In this document: positions 17,923 to 27,338 of the stretch, one piece after another
How the letters are laid out: every line of letters starts with the position of its first letter
Position numbering within the stretch: the first letter of the stretch is position 1
NCBI GenBank assembly: GCA_012837885.1
Contig: DUQI01000006.1
Coordinates: forward strand, 1-46,453
Source: Fastidiosipila sp.
GTDB taxonomy: Bacteria; Bacillota; Clostridia; Saccharofermentanales; DTU023
Direction of reading: 5' to 3'
DNA: 46,453 bases
Notes under the pieces: generated by a model
Told to the model about the DNA's origin: nothing
The model's database searches: none
Seen by the model: the letters and a program-made list of their open reading frames with translations, nothing else
Program-made: the position numbers and the translations under genes

Positions 17923-20900
17923 ATGTCCAACAACACCGTTTCATATCGTTCACGTTTCGCCCCGAGTCCGACCGGCAGCATGCATATCGGCAATCTGCGT
18001 TCGGCGCTCTACGAATACCTTCTGGCCAAGTCGACCGGCGGGCAGTTCGTTCTGAGAATTGAAGACACGGACCGCGAACGCTACGTCGAGGGCGCGGAAA
18101 AATCGATCTACCGCACACTGAAACAAGCCGGGCTAACACACGATGAAGGCCCTGATATCGGTGGACCGTTTGCGCCTTATGTGCAGTCGGAGCGCCTCGA
18201 CAGCTATCTGCCGGCCGCAAAACAGCTGATCGAGCAGGGAGATGCTTATTACTGTTTTTGCTCGAAAGAAAGGCTCGCGTCTCTGACCGACGAGCACGGC
18301 GTCAGCATGTATGACGGCCATTGCCGAAACCTCGACGCAGGTGAAATCGAAGCCAAGCTGTCTGCCGGTGAACCTCACGTCATCAGGCAGAAAATGCCGA
18401 TCAGCGGTGAGACGACGTTTAAAGATGAAGTCTACGGCGAGATCACGGTCAAAAACGACACGCTGGAAGACCAGATCCTGATCAAGAGCGACGGTTTCCC
18501 GACCTATAACTTTGCGAACGTCATCGACGATCATGCGATGCAGATTACGCATGTTGTGAGAGGCTCGGAGTATCTCTCCTCGACACCGAAATACAATCTG
18601 CTTTACGAAGCGTTCGGCTGGGATCTTCCGACCTATGTCCATCTGCCCCTGATCCTCGGCGAGGACGGTGCCAAACTATCGAAACGACACGGTGCCACCG
18701 GTTTTGAAGACCTTTTGGCCGAAGGCTTTCTGAGCGATGCGATCATCAACTATATCGCGTTTCTCGGCTGGTCGCCCGGTGAAGATACGAGAGAACTCTT
18801 CACCCTCGAAGAACTGGTCGAGGTTTTTTCGGCCGCCGGCATTTCCAAAGCGCCGGCCGTCTTTTCCTACGATAAGTTGCGCTGGTTTAACGAACAGTAC
18901 ATCCGCGCCATGGATAAGGAGAAGTTCAAAAACCGGGTACGCTTTATGCTCGATAAAGCGATGGGGAGAAAAGACTACGACCGCGATCTTCTGGCCGGAC
19001 TTCTCCAGTCGAGAATCCAGACGTTTTCCGAAATCCCGGAAAAGATCGCTTTTTTCAGCGAGCATCAGCCGTTAACGGATGAACTATTCCAGCAGAAAAA
19101 GGCGAAGATCACACCGGAACTCGCACTCGAGGTACTGACGACCGTCAAACCGAAACTGGAAGCAATCGGTTTTGCTTTCGACGAGGTGCATCAGACGCTT
19201 CTGTCGGTCGTCGAGGCGAGCGGCTTGAAAACCGGTCAGGTGATGGGAGCCGTCAGGCTCGCGCTCGCCGCTCAGACGATCACGCCGGGCGGTGCTTCGG
19301 AGATCGCGACCTTGCTCGGCAAGGAAGAGACGCTCGCCAGACTGACGACGGCGATCGCCTTTTTGAAAGGCGAAGACACAACCGATCTGCCGAGTGAACC
19401 GGAAGTGACTCAGTCAAAAAACTTCATCGAGATCGCGGTCGAAGAAGATCTGGAAAATCCCGATCTGCCAAATTACGTCCATACGCGATTCCCGCCGGAA
19501 CCGAACGGCTATCTGCATATCGGACACGCCAAAGCCATGATCATCACGTACGGGATCGCAGAAAAATACGGCGGCAAATACAACCTCCGCATGGATGACA
19601 CAAACCCGGAGAAAGAAGACGTCGAATACGTCGAAGCGATCAAGGACGACGTTCATTGGCTCGGCTTCGACTGGGAGGATCGATTCTACTATGCCTCCGA
19701 TTTCTTCGAGGACATGTATAACTGTGCCCACGTCCTGATCGACAAAGGCCTCGCCTATATCGATGAACAAAACGCGGAGACGATCAGGCAGCAGCGCGGC
19801 GCTTTGACTTCCCCCGGGACGAATAGCCCGTACCGCGACCGCCCGATCGAAGAATCGAGGACGCTGTTCAAAGAGATGAAAGAGGGCAAACACGCCGACG
19901 GATCGATGGTGCTGCGAGCCAAGATCGATATGGCCTCGGGCAACATGAACATGCGTGACCCCGTGCTCTACCGCATCTTGCGTGAGACGCATTACAGAAC
20001 CGGTGACGACTGGGTCATCTACCCGATGTACGACTTCGCGCATCCGCTCGAAGACGCCTTCGAAGGGATCACCCACTCGCTTTGTTCGATCGAGTTCGAA
20101 GATCACCGCCCGCTTTACAACTGGGTGGTGGAACATACGGATGTCACGCATATCCCGCGCCAGATCGAATTCGCGCGGCTCGGTCTCAGCCATACGGTGA
20201 TGAGCAAGCGAAAACTGCGTCAACTAGTCGAAAACGGCCTGGTCGAAGACTGGGACGATCCGCGTCTGCCGACGCTCCGCGGTATGCGAAGAAGAGGCTA
20301 CACGCCTAAGGCGATCCGAAACTTTGCCGAGCGTATCGGCGTATCAAAAGTGCCGAACACGGTCGATTACCGTTTCCTCGAATACTGCCTGAGAGAAGAT
20401 CTGAACGCCCGCGCACCGCGTGCGATGGCCGTGATCGATCCGATTAAATTGACGATCAGGAATTATCCGGAAGAGACGTTCGAGGTCTTCGAAATGGACA
20501 ATGTCCCGGGCGATCCCGACAGCGGCAGACACGGCTACAGCTTTTCGAAGCATCTTTACATCGAACGTGAAGACTTCATGGAGACGCCGGATAAAAACTT
20601 CCACCGTCTCTCCCCTGGTGAAACGGTGCGCCTGATGGGTGCCTACCTGATCACCTGCGAAGAAGTGATCAAGAACGAGAACGGCGAGATCGAAGAGATT
20701 ATCGCCAGCTACGATCCGGACAGTGCCGGCGGCAAAGGAAAAAAAGTCAAAGGCACGATCCATTTTGTCGATCAGGAGACAGCCGTCGACGCCGACTGCT
20801 ACCTCTACGATCTCCTCTTCCTTGCCGAAGATCCGGACGCGGACGAGAGACCGTATGAAGAGCAACTGAATCCCAATTCCAGGGTGATCATGGAAAACGC

Positions 20901-21060
20901 CAAACTTGAGCCATGGATCTTCGAGCATCAGAGTCCGATCGGCTTCCAGTTCGTGAGACAGGGTTACTTTGTACGAGATGAAAAAGATCAGTCGAGAAAA
21001 ACACCGCGCTTCAATCGGAGCGTTTCGCTGAAAGACTCATATCGGCCTGAATTCGAATAA
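17923..21060 (+). CDS. gltX-glnS: Glutamyl-tRNA synthetase / glutaminyl-tRNA synthetase fusion
   Basis: 1045 residues in one uninterrupted frame. Residues 1 to about 495 are a complete GluRS: PTGSMHIGN (HIGH motif 21-24), a zinc-type CFC plus YDGHC segment, AKLSKRHG (KMSKS 251-255) and a helical anticodon-binding domain. Residues about 497-1045 are a complete bacterial GlnRS: PEPNGYLHIGHAK (HIGH 532-535), YRDRPIEES, TVMSKRKL (760-764) and the beta-barrel anticodon domain to the C-terminus. The two are joined by a short acidic linker with no Met codon; an in-frame GTG exists at 19405. The start ATG 17923 has AGGAG 7 nt upstream. Each half has normal length and intact motifs, so both activities are expected. 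With a GlnRS the cell need not make Gln-tRNA by amidation. Confidence 0.95.
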   Translation: MSNNTVSYRSRFAPSPTGSMHIGNLRSALYEYLLAKSTGGQFVLRIEDTDRERYVEGAEKSIYRTLKQAGLTHDEGPDIGGPFAPYVQSERLDSYLPAAKQLIEQGDAYYCFCSKERLASLTDEHGVSMYDGHCRNLDAGEIEAKLSAGEPHVIRQKMPISGETTFKDEVYGEITVKNDTLEDQILIKSDGFPTYNFANVIDDHAMQITHVVRGSEYLSSTPKYNLLYEAFGWDLPTYVHLPLILGEDGAKLSKRHGATGFEDLLAEGFLSDAIINYIAFLGWSPGEDTRELFTLEELVEVFSAAGISKAPAVFSYDKLRWFNEQYIRAMDKEKFKNRVRFMLDKAMGRKDYDRDLLAGLLQSRIQTFSEIPEKIAFFSEHQPLTDELFQQKKAKITPELALEVLTTVKPKLEAIGFAFDEVHQTLLSVVEASGLKTGQVMGAVRLALAAQTITPGGASEIATLLGKEETLARLTTAIAFLKGEDTTDLPSEPEVTQSKNFIEIAVEEDLENPDLPNYVHTRFPPEPNGYLHIGHAKAMIITYGIAEKYGGKYNLRMDDTNPEKEDVEYVEAIKDDVHWLGFDWEDRFYYASDFFEDMYNCAHVLIDKGLAYIDEQNAETIRQQRGALTSPGTNSPYRDRPIEESRTLFKEMKEGKHADGSMVLRAKIDMASGNMNMRDPVLYRILRETHYRTGDDWVIYPMYDFAHPLEDAFEGITHSLCSIEFEDHRPLYNWVVEHTDVTHIPRQIEFARLGLSHTVMSKRKLRQLVENGLVEDWDDPRLPTLRGMRRRGYTPKAIRNFAERIGVSKVPNTVDYRFLEYCLREDLNARAPRAMAVIDPIKLTIRNYPEETFEVFEMDNVPGDPDSGRHGYSFSKHLYIEREDFMETPDKNFHRLSPGETVRLMGAYLITCEEVIKNENGEIEEIIASYDPDSAGGKGKKVKGTIHFVDQETAVDADCYLYDLLFLAEDPDADERPYEEQLNPNSRVIMENAKLEPWIFEHQSPIGFQFVRQGYFVRDEKDQSRKTPRFNRSVSLKDSYRPEFE

Positions 21061-21080
21061 TCGATAGCCAAAAAACAAGC

Positions 21081-21121
21081 GGCGGATCTTTTCGAGATGA
21101 AAGGATCCGCCGTTTTATTTT
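21081..21121 (+). terminator. Terminator of the gltX-glnS gene
   Basis: GGCGGATCTTTTC (21081-21093) pairs with GAAAGGATCCGCC (21099-21111) with one G-U, loop GAGAT, followed by GTTTTATTTTG. A strong intrinsic terminator 20 bp after the stop codon. Confidence 0.92.
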
Positions 21122-21142
21122 GCTTGGAAAAATACTTACAGC

Positions 21143-22024
21143 TCAATGTTCGGAAAGCGACGCTAAAAAGACGATCAATGCGTCACAGACCTCTCTTTTT
21201 TCCTCAGAGATTTCGTAACGAAGCGTGATCGCCCGCGTCAGGTCGGTGTATACCAACACCGGCGGCAGTGTGTTTGTCTCGGATAAAAGAATCAGACCGT
21301 ATTGATCAACGGAGTCGCCGAAGCGTATGTCATAGTGCTCTCCCGCCAACAGTCGATCGAGTCCGATCGGTGAGGTGGGAATATCCCATTCAATAGCCAA
21401 TTCGGCGCTCTCGTCAACTGGTGGATTCACTTGATGTCCGAGCAGCGTGGAAAGAAAATCCACCAGCGTTTCACGATCGCTCTCAGTCAGATCGATCGTC
21501 AGACCTCGGCTCACCACCTTGACCTGCGGCTCTGCTGCCAACAGAGGGTAGACAATCTGCGGATACAGTTTTTGTTCCACGAGCGAAAAGATCTGATCAT
21601 AGGCCTGGAAAGCAATCGGGTTTTCTAACACCAGCACATCGAGATCCTCGGTCTCACTGTCGTAACGATGCAACACGCGCTCTTCAGCATCGAGTGCCGA
21701 CACTAAGGACAGCAAGAGATCAGCCTCCCCTTCTTTTTGAATCGTCAGTTCGTAAGCAGCACCAGGCGGCACCGTCGGCTGACCGTAATACTGATCGACG
21801 CTCGTTGTCTCGACCGCAGCCAGATCCATGGCCTCGATCAGCGTCACTATCGCCTTTGCGTCTTCGGAGGAAAGCAAAAACGCGGCCTGGCCGTACATGA
21901 CCTTGACGCCGCGAACCGAAACGAGAGCTTCGGTCGGCATGTCGAGTGACCAGGTGTAGGACATACCGGGCAGGAAAAAAACACCTGCCAATAGTGTCAA
22001 TAAAAATATCAGTGACCGTTTCAT
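21143..22024 (-). CDS. Secreted protein of unknown function
   Basis: 293 residues. The start ATG 22024 has GGGAGGTGT upstream and gives MKRSLIFLLTLLAGVFFLPG, a typical signal peptide; the longer open frame to 22123 lacks support. The mature part is acidic and shows no motif I recognise. It mixes short beta-like segments (TEALVSVRGVKVMYG, PPGAAYELTIQKEG) with helices, and ends VFLASLSEH. A plausible extracytoplasmic ligand-binding or stress protein, but no function can be assigned. It is followed by the gltX-glnS terminator (convergent) and preceded by the terminator of the acyl-CoA synthetase gene, so it is probably monocistronic. Confidence 0.7.
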   Translation of the reverse strand: MKRSLIFLLTLLAGVFFLPGMSYTWSLDMPTEALVSVRGVKVMYGQAAFLLSSEDAKAIVTLIEAMDLAAVETTSVDQYYGQPTVPPGAAYELTIQKEGEADLLLSLVSALDAEERVLHRYDSETEDLDVLVLENPIAFQAYDQIFSLVEQKLYPQIVYPLLAAEPQVKVVSRGLTIDLTESDRETLVDFLSTLLGHQVNPPVDESAELAIEWDIPTSPIGLDRLLAGEHYDIRFGDSVDQYGLILLSETNTLPPVLVYTDLTRAITLRYEISEEKREVCDALIVFLASLSEH

Positions 22025-22163
22025 ATACACCTCCCGTAAACGACTTAGAATAATAAGAAAAGTGTGCCTCCTTGTACGAGATCGAGCGTCGCGCATTCGT
22101 ATATAAGACGTTTCATACGGCACTTTAGTTCCCAGCCGACTTGCGAACGGTTGAAAATCAAAT

Positions 22164-22197
22164 AAACCGCCGAGCCTCTTTCAGGCAGCGGCGGTTT
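22164..22197 (-). terminator. Terminator after the acyl-CoA synthetase gene
   Basis: AAACCGCCG (22164-22172) pairs with CGGCGGTTT (22189-22197), extended by GCC/GGC after a small bulge. On the minus strand it is followed by ATTTGATTTT. It separates the synthetase gene from the secreted-protein gene. Confidence 0.85.
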
Positions 22198-22244
22198 TAA
22201 AAACTTTTTACATAACTCCATTCTCCTTCAGAGAAAAGCGCTCG

Positions 22245-23996
22245 TTAGTTTTGAATATTGTTACGACGGATTTTTCTGGACGTCGTTTTATCAAACTCCG
22301 TGTCTCGGAGGGTGACTTTTCGGACGTATTTATACGTCGCCAGATTATGATTCATTTCTCTGACGAAGGCATCGAGCTTCGCTTGTACTTTAGCCGACGT
22401 GAGCGATTCACCTTTCAGTTCCGGATCTTCCTCGATCGCTTCAGCCGACGGGAAAATCTCGGCCACGACTTCAATGTCGCCTTTGGCATTTTTCACGCCG
22501 CTGACGACCGCCTCCTGGATCAGGGGATTTTGGGTCAAGAGGAATTCGATCTCTTCCGGGAAGATATTCTTGCCGTTCTTCGTGACGATTAGGTTCGATT
22601 TACGCCCCGTGATGATCACGAAGTTGTCCTTATCGAGTTTTCCGAGATCGCCCGTATGATAAAAGCCTTCCTCGTCGATCGCGGCGGCGGTCGCCTCCTC
22701 GTCATTGTAATAGCCGATCATCACGTTGTCGCCGCGGCCGGCGATCTCACCGATGCCGTTTTCATCCGGATCGATGATCTTGATGTCGACACCGGGCAAC
22801 GGCAATCCGGCCGATTCATCCTTATAGTATTTATCACGATTCAAGGCGAGAATCGGTGCACACTCGGTCAGACCATAGCCTTGAACGGCGGCGAAGCCGA
22901 GATCTTGCATACCTTTCAGCACATGCGGTGCAATTGCAGCACCACCGGCGATCATCATGCGGATATTGCCGCCGAACATGTCGTGGATTCTCGAAAACAC
23001 TTTCTTTCGGCGGTCGATGCCGAGCGCTCCGAGCACCTTTGTCAGACCGAGCCCGATCTTGAATTTTCTGGCGAGCTTCGGATCGGCGGTCGCCCCTTTC
23101 ATGATGCGTTTGTAGAACATTTCGAGCATCAGAGGTACGACCAGGATCATCGTCGCCTTCGACTCTTGCAGATTCTGGACGATATAGCGAAGTCCTTCAC
23201 ATACGGCGACGGTACAGCCGCGGTACATCTGGCAGAGGAAGCCGCACGTACATTCGTACGTATGGTGAATCGGCAGCACCGACAAGAAGACGTCTTTCTC
23301 ATCGATGTAGAGCATCGAGCACATCGCCATCAAGTTCTTGCAGATATTCTTGTGGCTCAACATGACGGCCTTCGATCTGGCCGTCGTGCCGGAGGTGAAA
23401 AGCAATATGTTCATCGCCTCGCGATCGATCGGCGCCTGATCATATGAGAGATCGCCGCCGGCGCGGATGGCGTTTCCTTCCTTGATGCAATCCCAGAAAT
23501 AGACGTCATCGTTTTTATCCATGGAGATATAAAGCTTGATGCCCGGCAATTGGTCGCGGATCGCATCGATCGATTTTTGCTTCGAGCCGGCATAAATAAG
23601 AATGGACGCTTCGGAACGCTCCAGAAGCGACTTTAATTCGAGATCCGGCAATTCTTTATCGAGCGGCACGACGACACCGTAGCCGCAGACGGTCGCCATA
23701 TAGCTGACGTACCATTCGTAACGTGTCTCCCCCAGGATCGCGACCCGCTTGATCGGGACGTCTGTCTGCATCAAGTAAGAGCCGAGCGCTTTGACGTCTT
23801 TGCCGTACTGGTTGAAGGTAATCGGCAGGTACGGTTTCTTGTCGCCTTCGGCTGCTTCCGTGCCGGTTCTCGCCGCGATCGGATCTTTCACCATATACGC
23901 CGGCTTGTCACCATACAGCTTGATGCTCTGCTCGAGCATGTCTCTCAGATCTTCAATCTGACGCACGTCATAGAGCGGATATTTATAGATAGACAT
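22245..23996 (-). CDS. Long-chain acyl-CoA synthetase / AMP-binding enzyme
   Basis: 583 residues, ANL superfamily: activates a fatty acid as acyl-AMP and transfers it to CoA (or another thiol). The P-loop reads LLFTSGTTARSKAVMLSH, where the common form is TSGTTGxPKG, so this is a variant with Ala and Ser at the Gly and Pro positions. VQGYGLTECAP (A5), GFYHTGDLGKLD (A7) and ITGRKSNLIVTKNGKNIFPEEIE (A8) are intact, as is the C-terminal lysine region (KTTSRKIRR). The start ATG has GAGGTG. It is flanked by a terminator and probably transcribed alone. Chain-length preference cannot be read from the sequence. Confidence 0.92.
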   Translation of the reverse strand: MSIYKYPLYDVRQIEDLRDMLEQSIKLYGDKPAYMVKDPIAARTGTEAAEGDKKPYLPITFNQYGKDVKALGSYLMQTDVPIKRVAILGETRYEWYVSYMATVCGYGVVVPLDKELPDLELKSLLERSEASILIYAGSKQKSIDAIRDQLPGIKLYISMDKNDDVYFWDCIKEGNAIRAGGDLSYDQAPIDREAMNILLFTSGTTARSKAVMLSHKNICKNLMAMCSMLYIDEKDVFLSVLPIHHTYECTCGFLCQMYRGCTVAVCEGLRYIVQNLQESKATMILVVPLMLEMFYKRIMKGATADPKLARKFKIGLGLTKVLGALGIDRRKKVFSRIHDMFGGNIRMMIAGGAAIAPHVLKGMQDLGFAAVQGYGLTECAPILALNRDKYYKDESAGLPLPGVDIKIIDPDENGIGEIAGRGDNVMIGYYNDEEATAAAIDEEGFYHTGDLGKLDKDNFVIITGRKSNLIVTKNGKNIFPEEIEFLLTQNPLIQEAVVSGVKNAKGDIEVVAEIFPSAEAIEEDPELKGESLTSAKVQAKLDAFVREMNHNLATYKYVRKVTLRDTEFDKTTSRKIRRNNIQN

Positions 23997-24049
23997 AATT
24001 CACCTCTTCATCTCTGGATCGAAAATTCATCTTATGCATGTTGTCCTAT

Positions 24050-24111
24050 TTTGACATAACCGCCTCATGTTGAACAAGGACGTTGAAAGCGCGATCAAAC
24101 GTTTGACATAA
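24050..24111. repeat. Direct repeat TTTGACATAA, two copies
   Basis: Identical 10-mers at 24050-24059 and 24102-24111, 52 bp apart (close to five helical turns), in the divergent region between the synthetase and HTH-regulator genes. They could be operator half-sites or chance -35-like hexamers. Confidence 0.3.
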
Positions 24112-24158
24112 AAGTCGAAAACAAGGTCAAAAAAGCCTCAGGTTCGGCCCTTTCCTGA

Positions 24159-24167
24159 TGCTATAAT
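24159..24167 (+). promoter_or_regulatory. Extended -10 promoter of the HTH regulator
   Basis: TGCTATAAT, a TG-extended perfect TATAAT, ends 4 nt before the GTG at 24172 and 7 nt before the ATG at 24175. No -35 hexamer is clear. Transcription would start at the start codon. Confidence 0.55.
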
Positions 24168-24171
24168 CGAG

Positions 24172-26067
24172 GTGATGCAAGACGCCAAGAGGACCGAGAC
24201 ATTAAGCACCAAGCAGATGACTTTCAACGAGTGGCTTGACGGTCTGATGACTGAGCTTGCATTGACAAATGCGGCTGTCGCAAGATACGGTCGGCTCGAT
24301 CCGAGTACAATCAGCCGCTATCGCGCCGGGACGCGTATCCCGCTGCCTGATTGCAAAGCGCTAAGACAACTGGTCACAGGTCTTTACGAGGCGGTAAAAG
24401 CAGAAAATATGACCGCACAATTGTCGTCTCATATCTCCGGCTCGAGTGATCGTCCGCTTTTCGAACGTCTACTCGCCGCAGCGACAAAACACGCAGAAAG
24501 GCATTCAACACCAACGGAATTCGACGAGCGCTGTCATGACACGTTCTCGGACCGATTCGACCGTATTATGCGTCATCTCGGTCTCAGCAACATTCAACTG
24601 GCCAGAAAAGTGAACCTCGACAGCTCCCTGATCAGCCGCTGGCGCACCGGAGCTCGGCTGCCGAAAAAAGACAACCCGTCCCTCGTCGCCACGGCCGTCT
24701 ATCTGTGGCAGCTTCTCACCCAAAAAAGTAGCGCGCGTAAAGATCCAAAGCGTGGAGCGCTCCTTTCGGAGATCGATCGTCATAACACCGAAGCATTAAC
24801 CGGGACCGAGCCACTGCTTCACTATCTGACAGATGGCGGCGATCATAAGGATAAATTGAACCAGACGGTCGATGCGATCCTCGAAAAGATCAGCCGCTGG
24901 CAGGGCGCAGGCACTATGCCTTCTATCGAAGTACAGCCAACGGAAGAACCTCGGTTAGAGGCACGCTCACTTTATCAAGGTATCCATGGCCTTCGAGAGG
25001 CCGTGGTCCGCTTTTTGTCTGATGTGGCATACAGTACGACGCCGCGTCAGCTCAAGCTTTTTTCCAATCAATCGATGACCTGGTTGACCGCAGATCCGGC
25101 TTTCACGAAGCAATGGGCGACACTGATGGGTATGGTGCTCGCACGCGGACATAAGATCGAGATTATTCACCATCTCGGACGCAGTGTGGTCGAGCTAACG
25201 GATGCGATCGAAAAAATGGCTGCCGCTTTACATGATGGGGTCGATCAGCCCTTATACCTGCACCGAACTGAATCTGCCTTCTGCCAGGTCGATTCCGCTC
25301 GTCAAAACGATCTTCCTCGATAAAGGACACAGTGTGATCAGCGGTGAGCTCGTCCAGGGAACGGAAGACGAGGCCTATTACCGTTCCTGACAGATGAAAG
25401 AAGTCTGAACGCTTTTGAAAAGCAGTTTGAGCAGTTAATGCGCCACTCGACCTCACTGATCACGACTGAGCGTCAAGCGGATGCGATCAGCCGGCAGATT
25501 ACGTCTTCCCTCGATGCCTACACGAACGACAGGTCGCTTAACAAAAAAGAGATCACCGACCTAAGTCCCGTCTACCCGCTCTACCTCGTCTCCGACTCTA
25601 TCCTGACAAAACTCTTGTATGCGAACCGTCTGACGACGGCCGACATGGCGCTGGTGCGGCAAAAGCACCGCGCGTTGCGGCTCAGGGTCGATGCTTTTTT
25701 AAAGACCGGTGTCCTCTCCGTCATCTCGCCTTTGGATCGCATGCGACAAAGAGATGAACCACCTCAAGTCGATTTATTCGGCCTGCCGCTACCGAGCCTG
25801 ACGTTCAGTCCCGACTTATTCGGCGAACAGATCGAGCGACTCGGTAGGCGCTTGCAAACCGAACGAAATCTTCGCGTCCGTTCCATTAAGTGGGCACCGT
25901 TTGATGACCTGCGTATGATCTCGCTCAGAGAGCGCCGCATTTTAATCGAAAAACGAGACGCACCAAGCCTTTTACTCGAAGCGCACGACGAGACGTTCTG
26001 CCGTTGTTTGAACGACTATGTCGAGCGTATCCACGAGACATCAGAACCGTTTCTCGATCTCGATTGA
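24172..26067 (+). pseudogene. HTH transcriptional regulator interrupted by two single-base frameshifts
   Basis: A full-length protein would be about 630 residues: two HTH-like modules near the N-terminus (NAAVARYGRLDPSTISRYR and NIQLARKVNLDSSLISRWR) and a large C-terminal domain. The frame is open from 24172 to 25323, but the conserved text continues one frame over from about 25213: after DAIEK the wanted WLPLYMMGSISPY lies in the +1 frame, matching an extra A in the run of six A at 25211-25216. The second frame stops at 25390, and coding returns to the first frame (FLTDERSLNAFEKQFEQLM) as if one T were missing near 25384. Downstream it stays open to 26067. Either a real pseudogene or homopolymer sequencing errors. 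The regulated genes are unknown. Confidence 0.8.
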
Positions 26068-27225
26068 CACGACCTTGCTGTCTTCCAGCTGGAAACGGAA
26101 GATGGTACCGGCGCAGTTGATCGAATACGTCTCAGACTGTCCCGATACGGATACGTCCGGTTTCAGATCGATCAAAAGCAAAATCACGTCGCGGCGATCG
26201 CTGCCGAGCGTGACATTCTGTGCGACCGTAAGACGGTTTTGGTGCATGACAGACTCGCTCTCGGTCGATTTCAGCTGATAGACGTAGGCGTTTTCGAGAG
26301 CCGTCGGCTCCGTATTACTGATGTTTCTGACCCACAAATCGAGACCGGCCTGCCCTTTTCTTATAAACAGATGGTCGTTCGACTGAGGCTCGAGCATACC
26401 GTCTTTCGAGTCGGTGTAAATGACCTGCCACCCGTCTTTCAGTAGTTCGCTAAGCGGAAACGGCAGATGAAGCACACGCTCATCGATACTGATCACACCG
26501 TTCGCCAGCTTGTCGTCCAAAGCCGACACCTCGACGTAATCGGGCACATCAGCAGGCAACAAAGCGTCCACCCCGTCAATCGTCTCCGGCGGGAGTACAA
26601 ACGGCTGCCTAAGCATGCTGAGCGAATGCACCGTATTGTTGTCACGATCGAGATCCATCAAAACAAAACTATTGCCTTCATAACCGTAGATAAAGCGGTC
26701 ACTTGCGCGATGGTTAGGTTGACCGTAGACATCGAGCAAACGATCCGCCGGATCATCGATCTTGATGCCGCCCGGAAACGTAAGATCGGCTGTCTTTTCA
26801 TCATCAGCGAAGGCGTGGGAGGCGTAAACACTGACCACCTGAGCATCCTTATACGCTATCGTCTCTTCCGTAAAGGATTTAACGCGCACCTTGATCCGCG
26901 TTGCCTCGTTTTTCATATGCAGCTCATACGAGGTCTCGCCGATATACGTCAGCGTTCGATTCGCATCGTCTTCGTCAACAAACGACCAGCCATCGTTCAG
27001 AAGTTCAGATATGGCAAAAGGTAATTCGTAATCTTTTTGGTTCAAGGTAAAGCGATACGCGAATGCTTCATCCAGAGCAGAAGCCTCACGCGGTGCATCC
27101 GCTGCTTCACTTGGATCCGTCGGTTGATCGGTCGCTTCCGTCTCAGCACCTACCGACAGTGCGACACTTCCGAGGACAAGCAAAAGACACAGCACAGACA
27201 CGAGTAAACGATACATCAGTTTCAT
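26041..27225 (-). CDS. Secreted protein with an internal tandem duplication
   Basis: 394 residues. Signal peptide MKLMYRLLVSVLCLLLVLG..., then a Thr/Asp/Pro-rich linker and two related segments: FTLNQKDYELPFAISELLNDGW (about 60-80) and ISIDERVLHLPFPLSELLKDGW (about 243-264), each followed by a beta-rich stretch ending in a residue pattern NAYVYQL / DAQVVSV. The middle part contains DPADRLLDVYGQPN, as in SmpA/OmlA-like or beta-propeller-like stability domains. Function unknown. The start ATG 27225 has GGGAGGTGT, the same leader type as the secreted gene at 21.1 kb. The 3' end overlaps the disrupted regulator by 27 nt on the opposite strand. Confidence 0.75.
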   Translation of the reverse strand: MKLMYRLLVSVLCLLLVLGSVALSVGAETEATDQPTDPSEAADAPREASALDEAFAYRFTLNQKDYELPFAISELLNDGWSFVDEDDANRTLTYIGETSYELHMKNEATRIKVRVKSFTEETIAYKDAQVVSVYASHAFADDEKTADLTFPGGIKIDDPADRLLDVYGQPNHRASDRFIYGYEGNSFVLMDLDRDNNTVHSLSMLRQPFVLPPETIDGVDALLPADVPDYVEVSALDDKLANGVISIDERVLHLPFPLSELLKDGWQVIYTDSKDGMLEPQSNDHLFIRKGQAGLDLWVRNISNTEPTALENAYVYQLKSTESESVMHQNRLTVAQNVTLGSDRRDVILLLIDLKPDVSVSGQSETYSINCAGTIFRFQLEDSKVVSIEIEKRF

Positions 27226-27304
27226 GTGGACACCTCCCCTATAGTTAAACGGGATTTTTTTCAGATTAACGGAAATGACTTGCCGAAACGGGCTGTGCCT
27301 CGTT

Positions 27305-27338
27305 TTGTCAATGACAACGCGCTGTCAACGTTTATACT
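27305..27338 (+). promoter_or_regulatory. Palindrome and -10 box upstream of the NCS2 permease
   Basis: TTGTCA-A-TGACAA (27305-27317) is a perfect 6-bp inverted repeat, 15 bp upstream of TATACT (27333-27338). It could be an operator over the -35 region of the permease promoter. The 170-nt leader that follows has small hairpins (for example GCACG/CGTGC at 27440-27456) but I could not fit a purine riboswitch. Confidence 0.35.

Noticed and set aside
19414-20223. Open frame on the minus strand inside the GlnRS half
   Set aside because: Shadow of the synthetase codon pattern, no RBS, and overlaps a clearly real gene.
24172-26067. Programmed ribosomal frameshifting in the HTH regulator
   Set aside because: It would need a +1 slip and a later opposite slip without visible signals; indels or sequencing errors explain it better.
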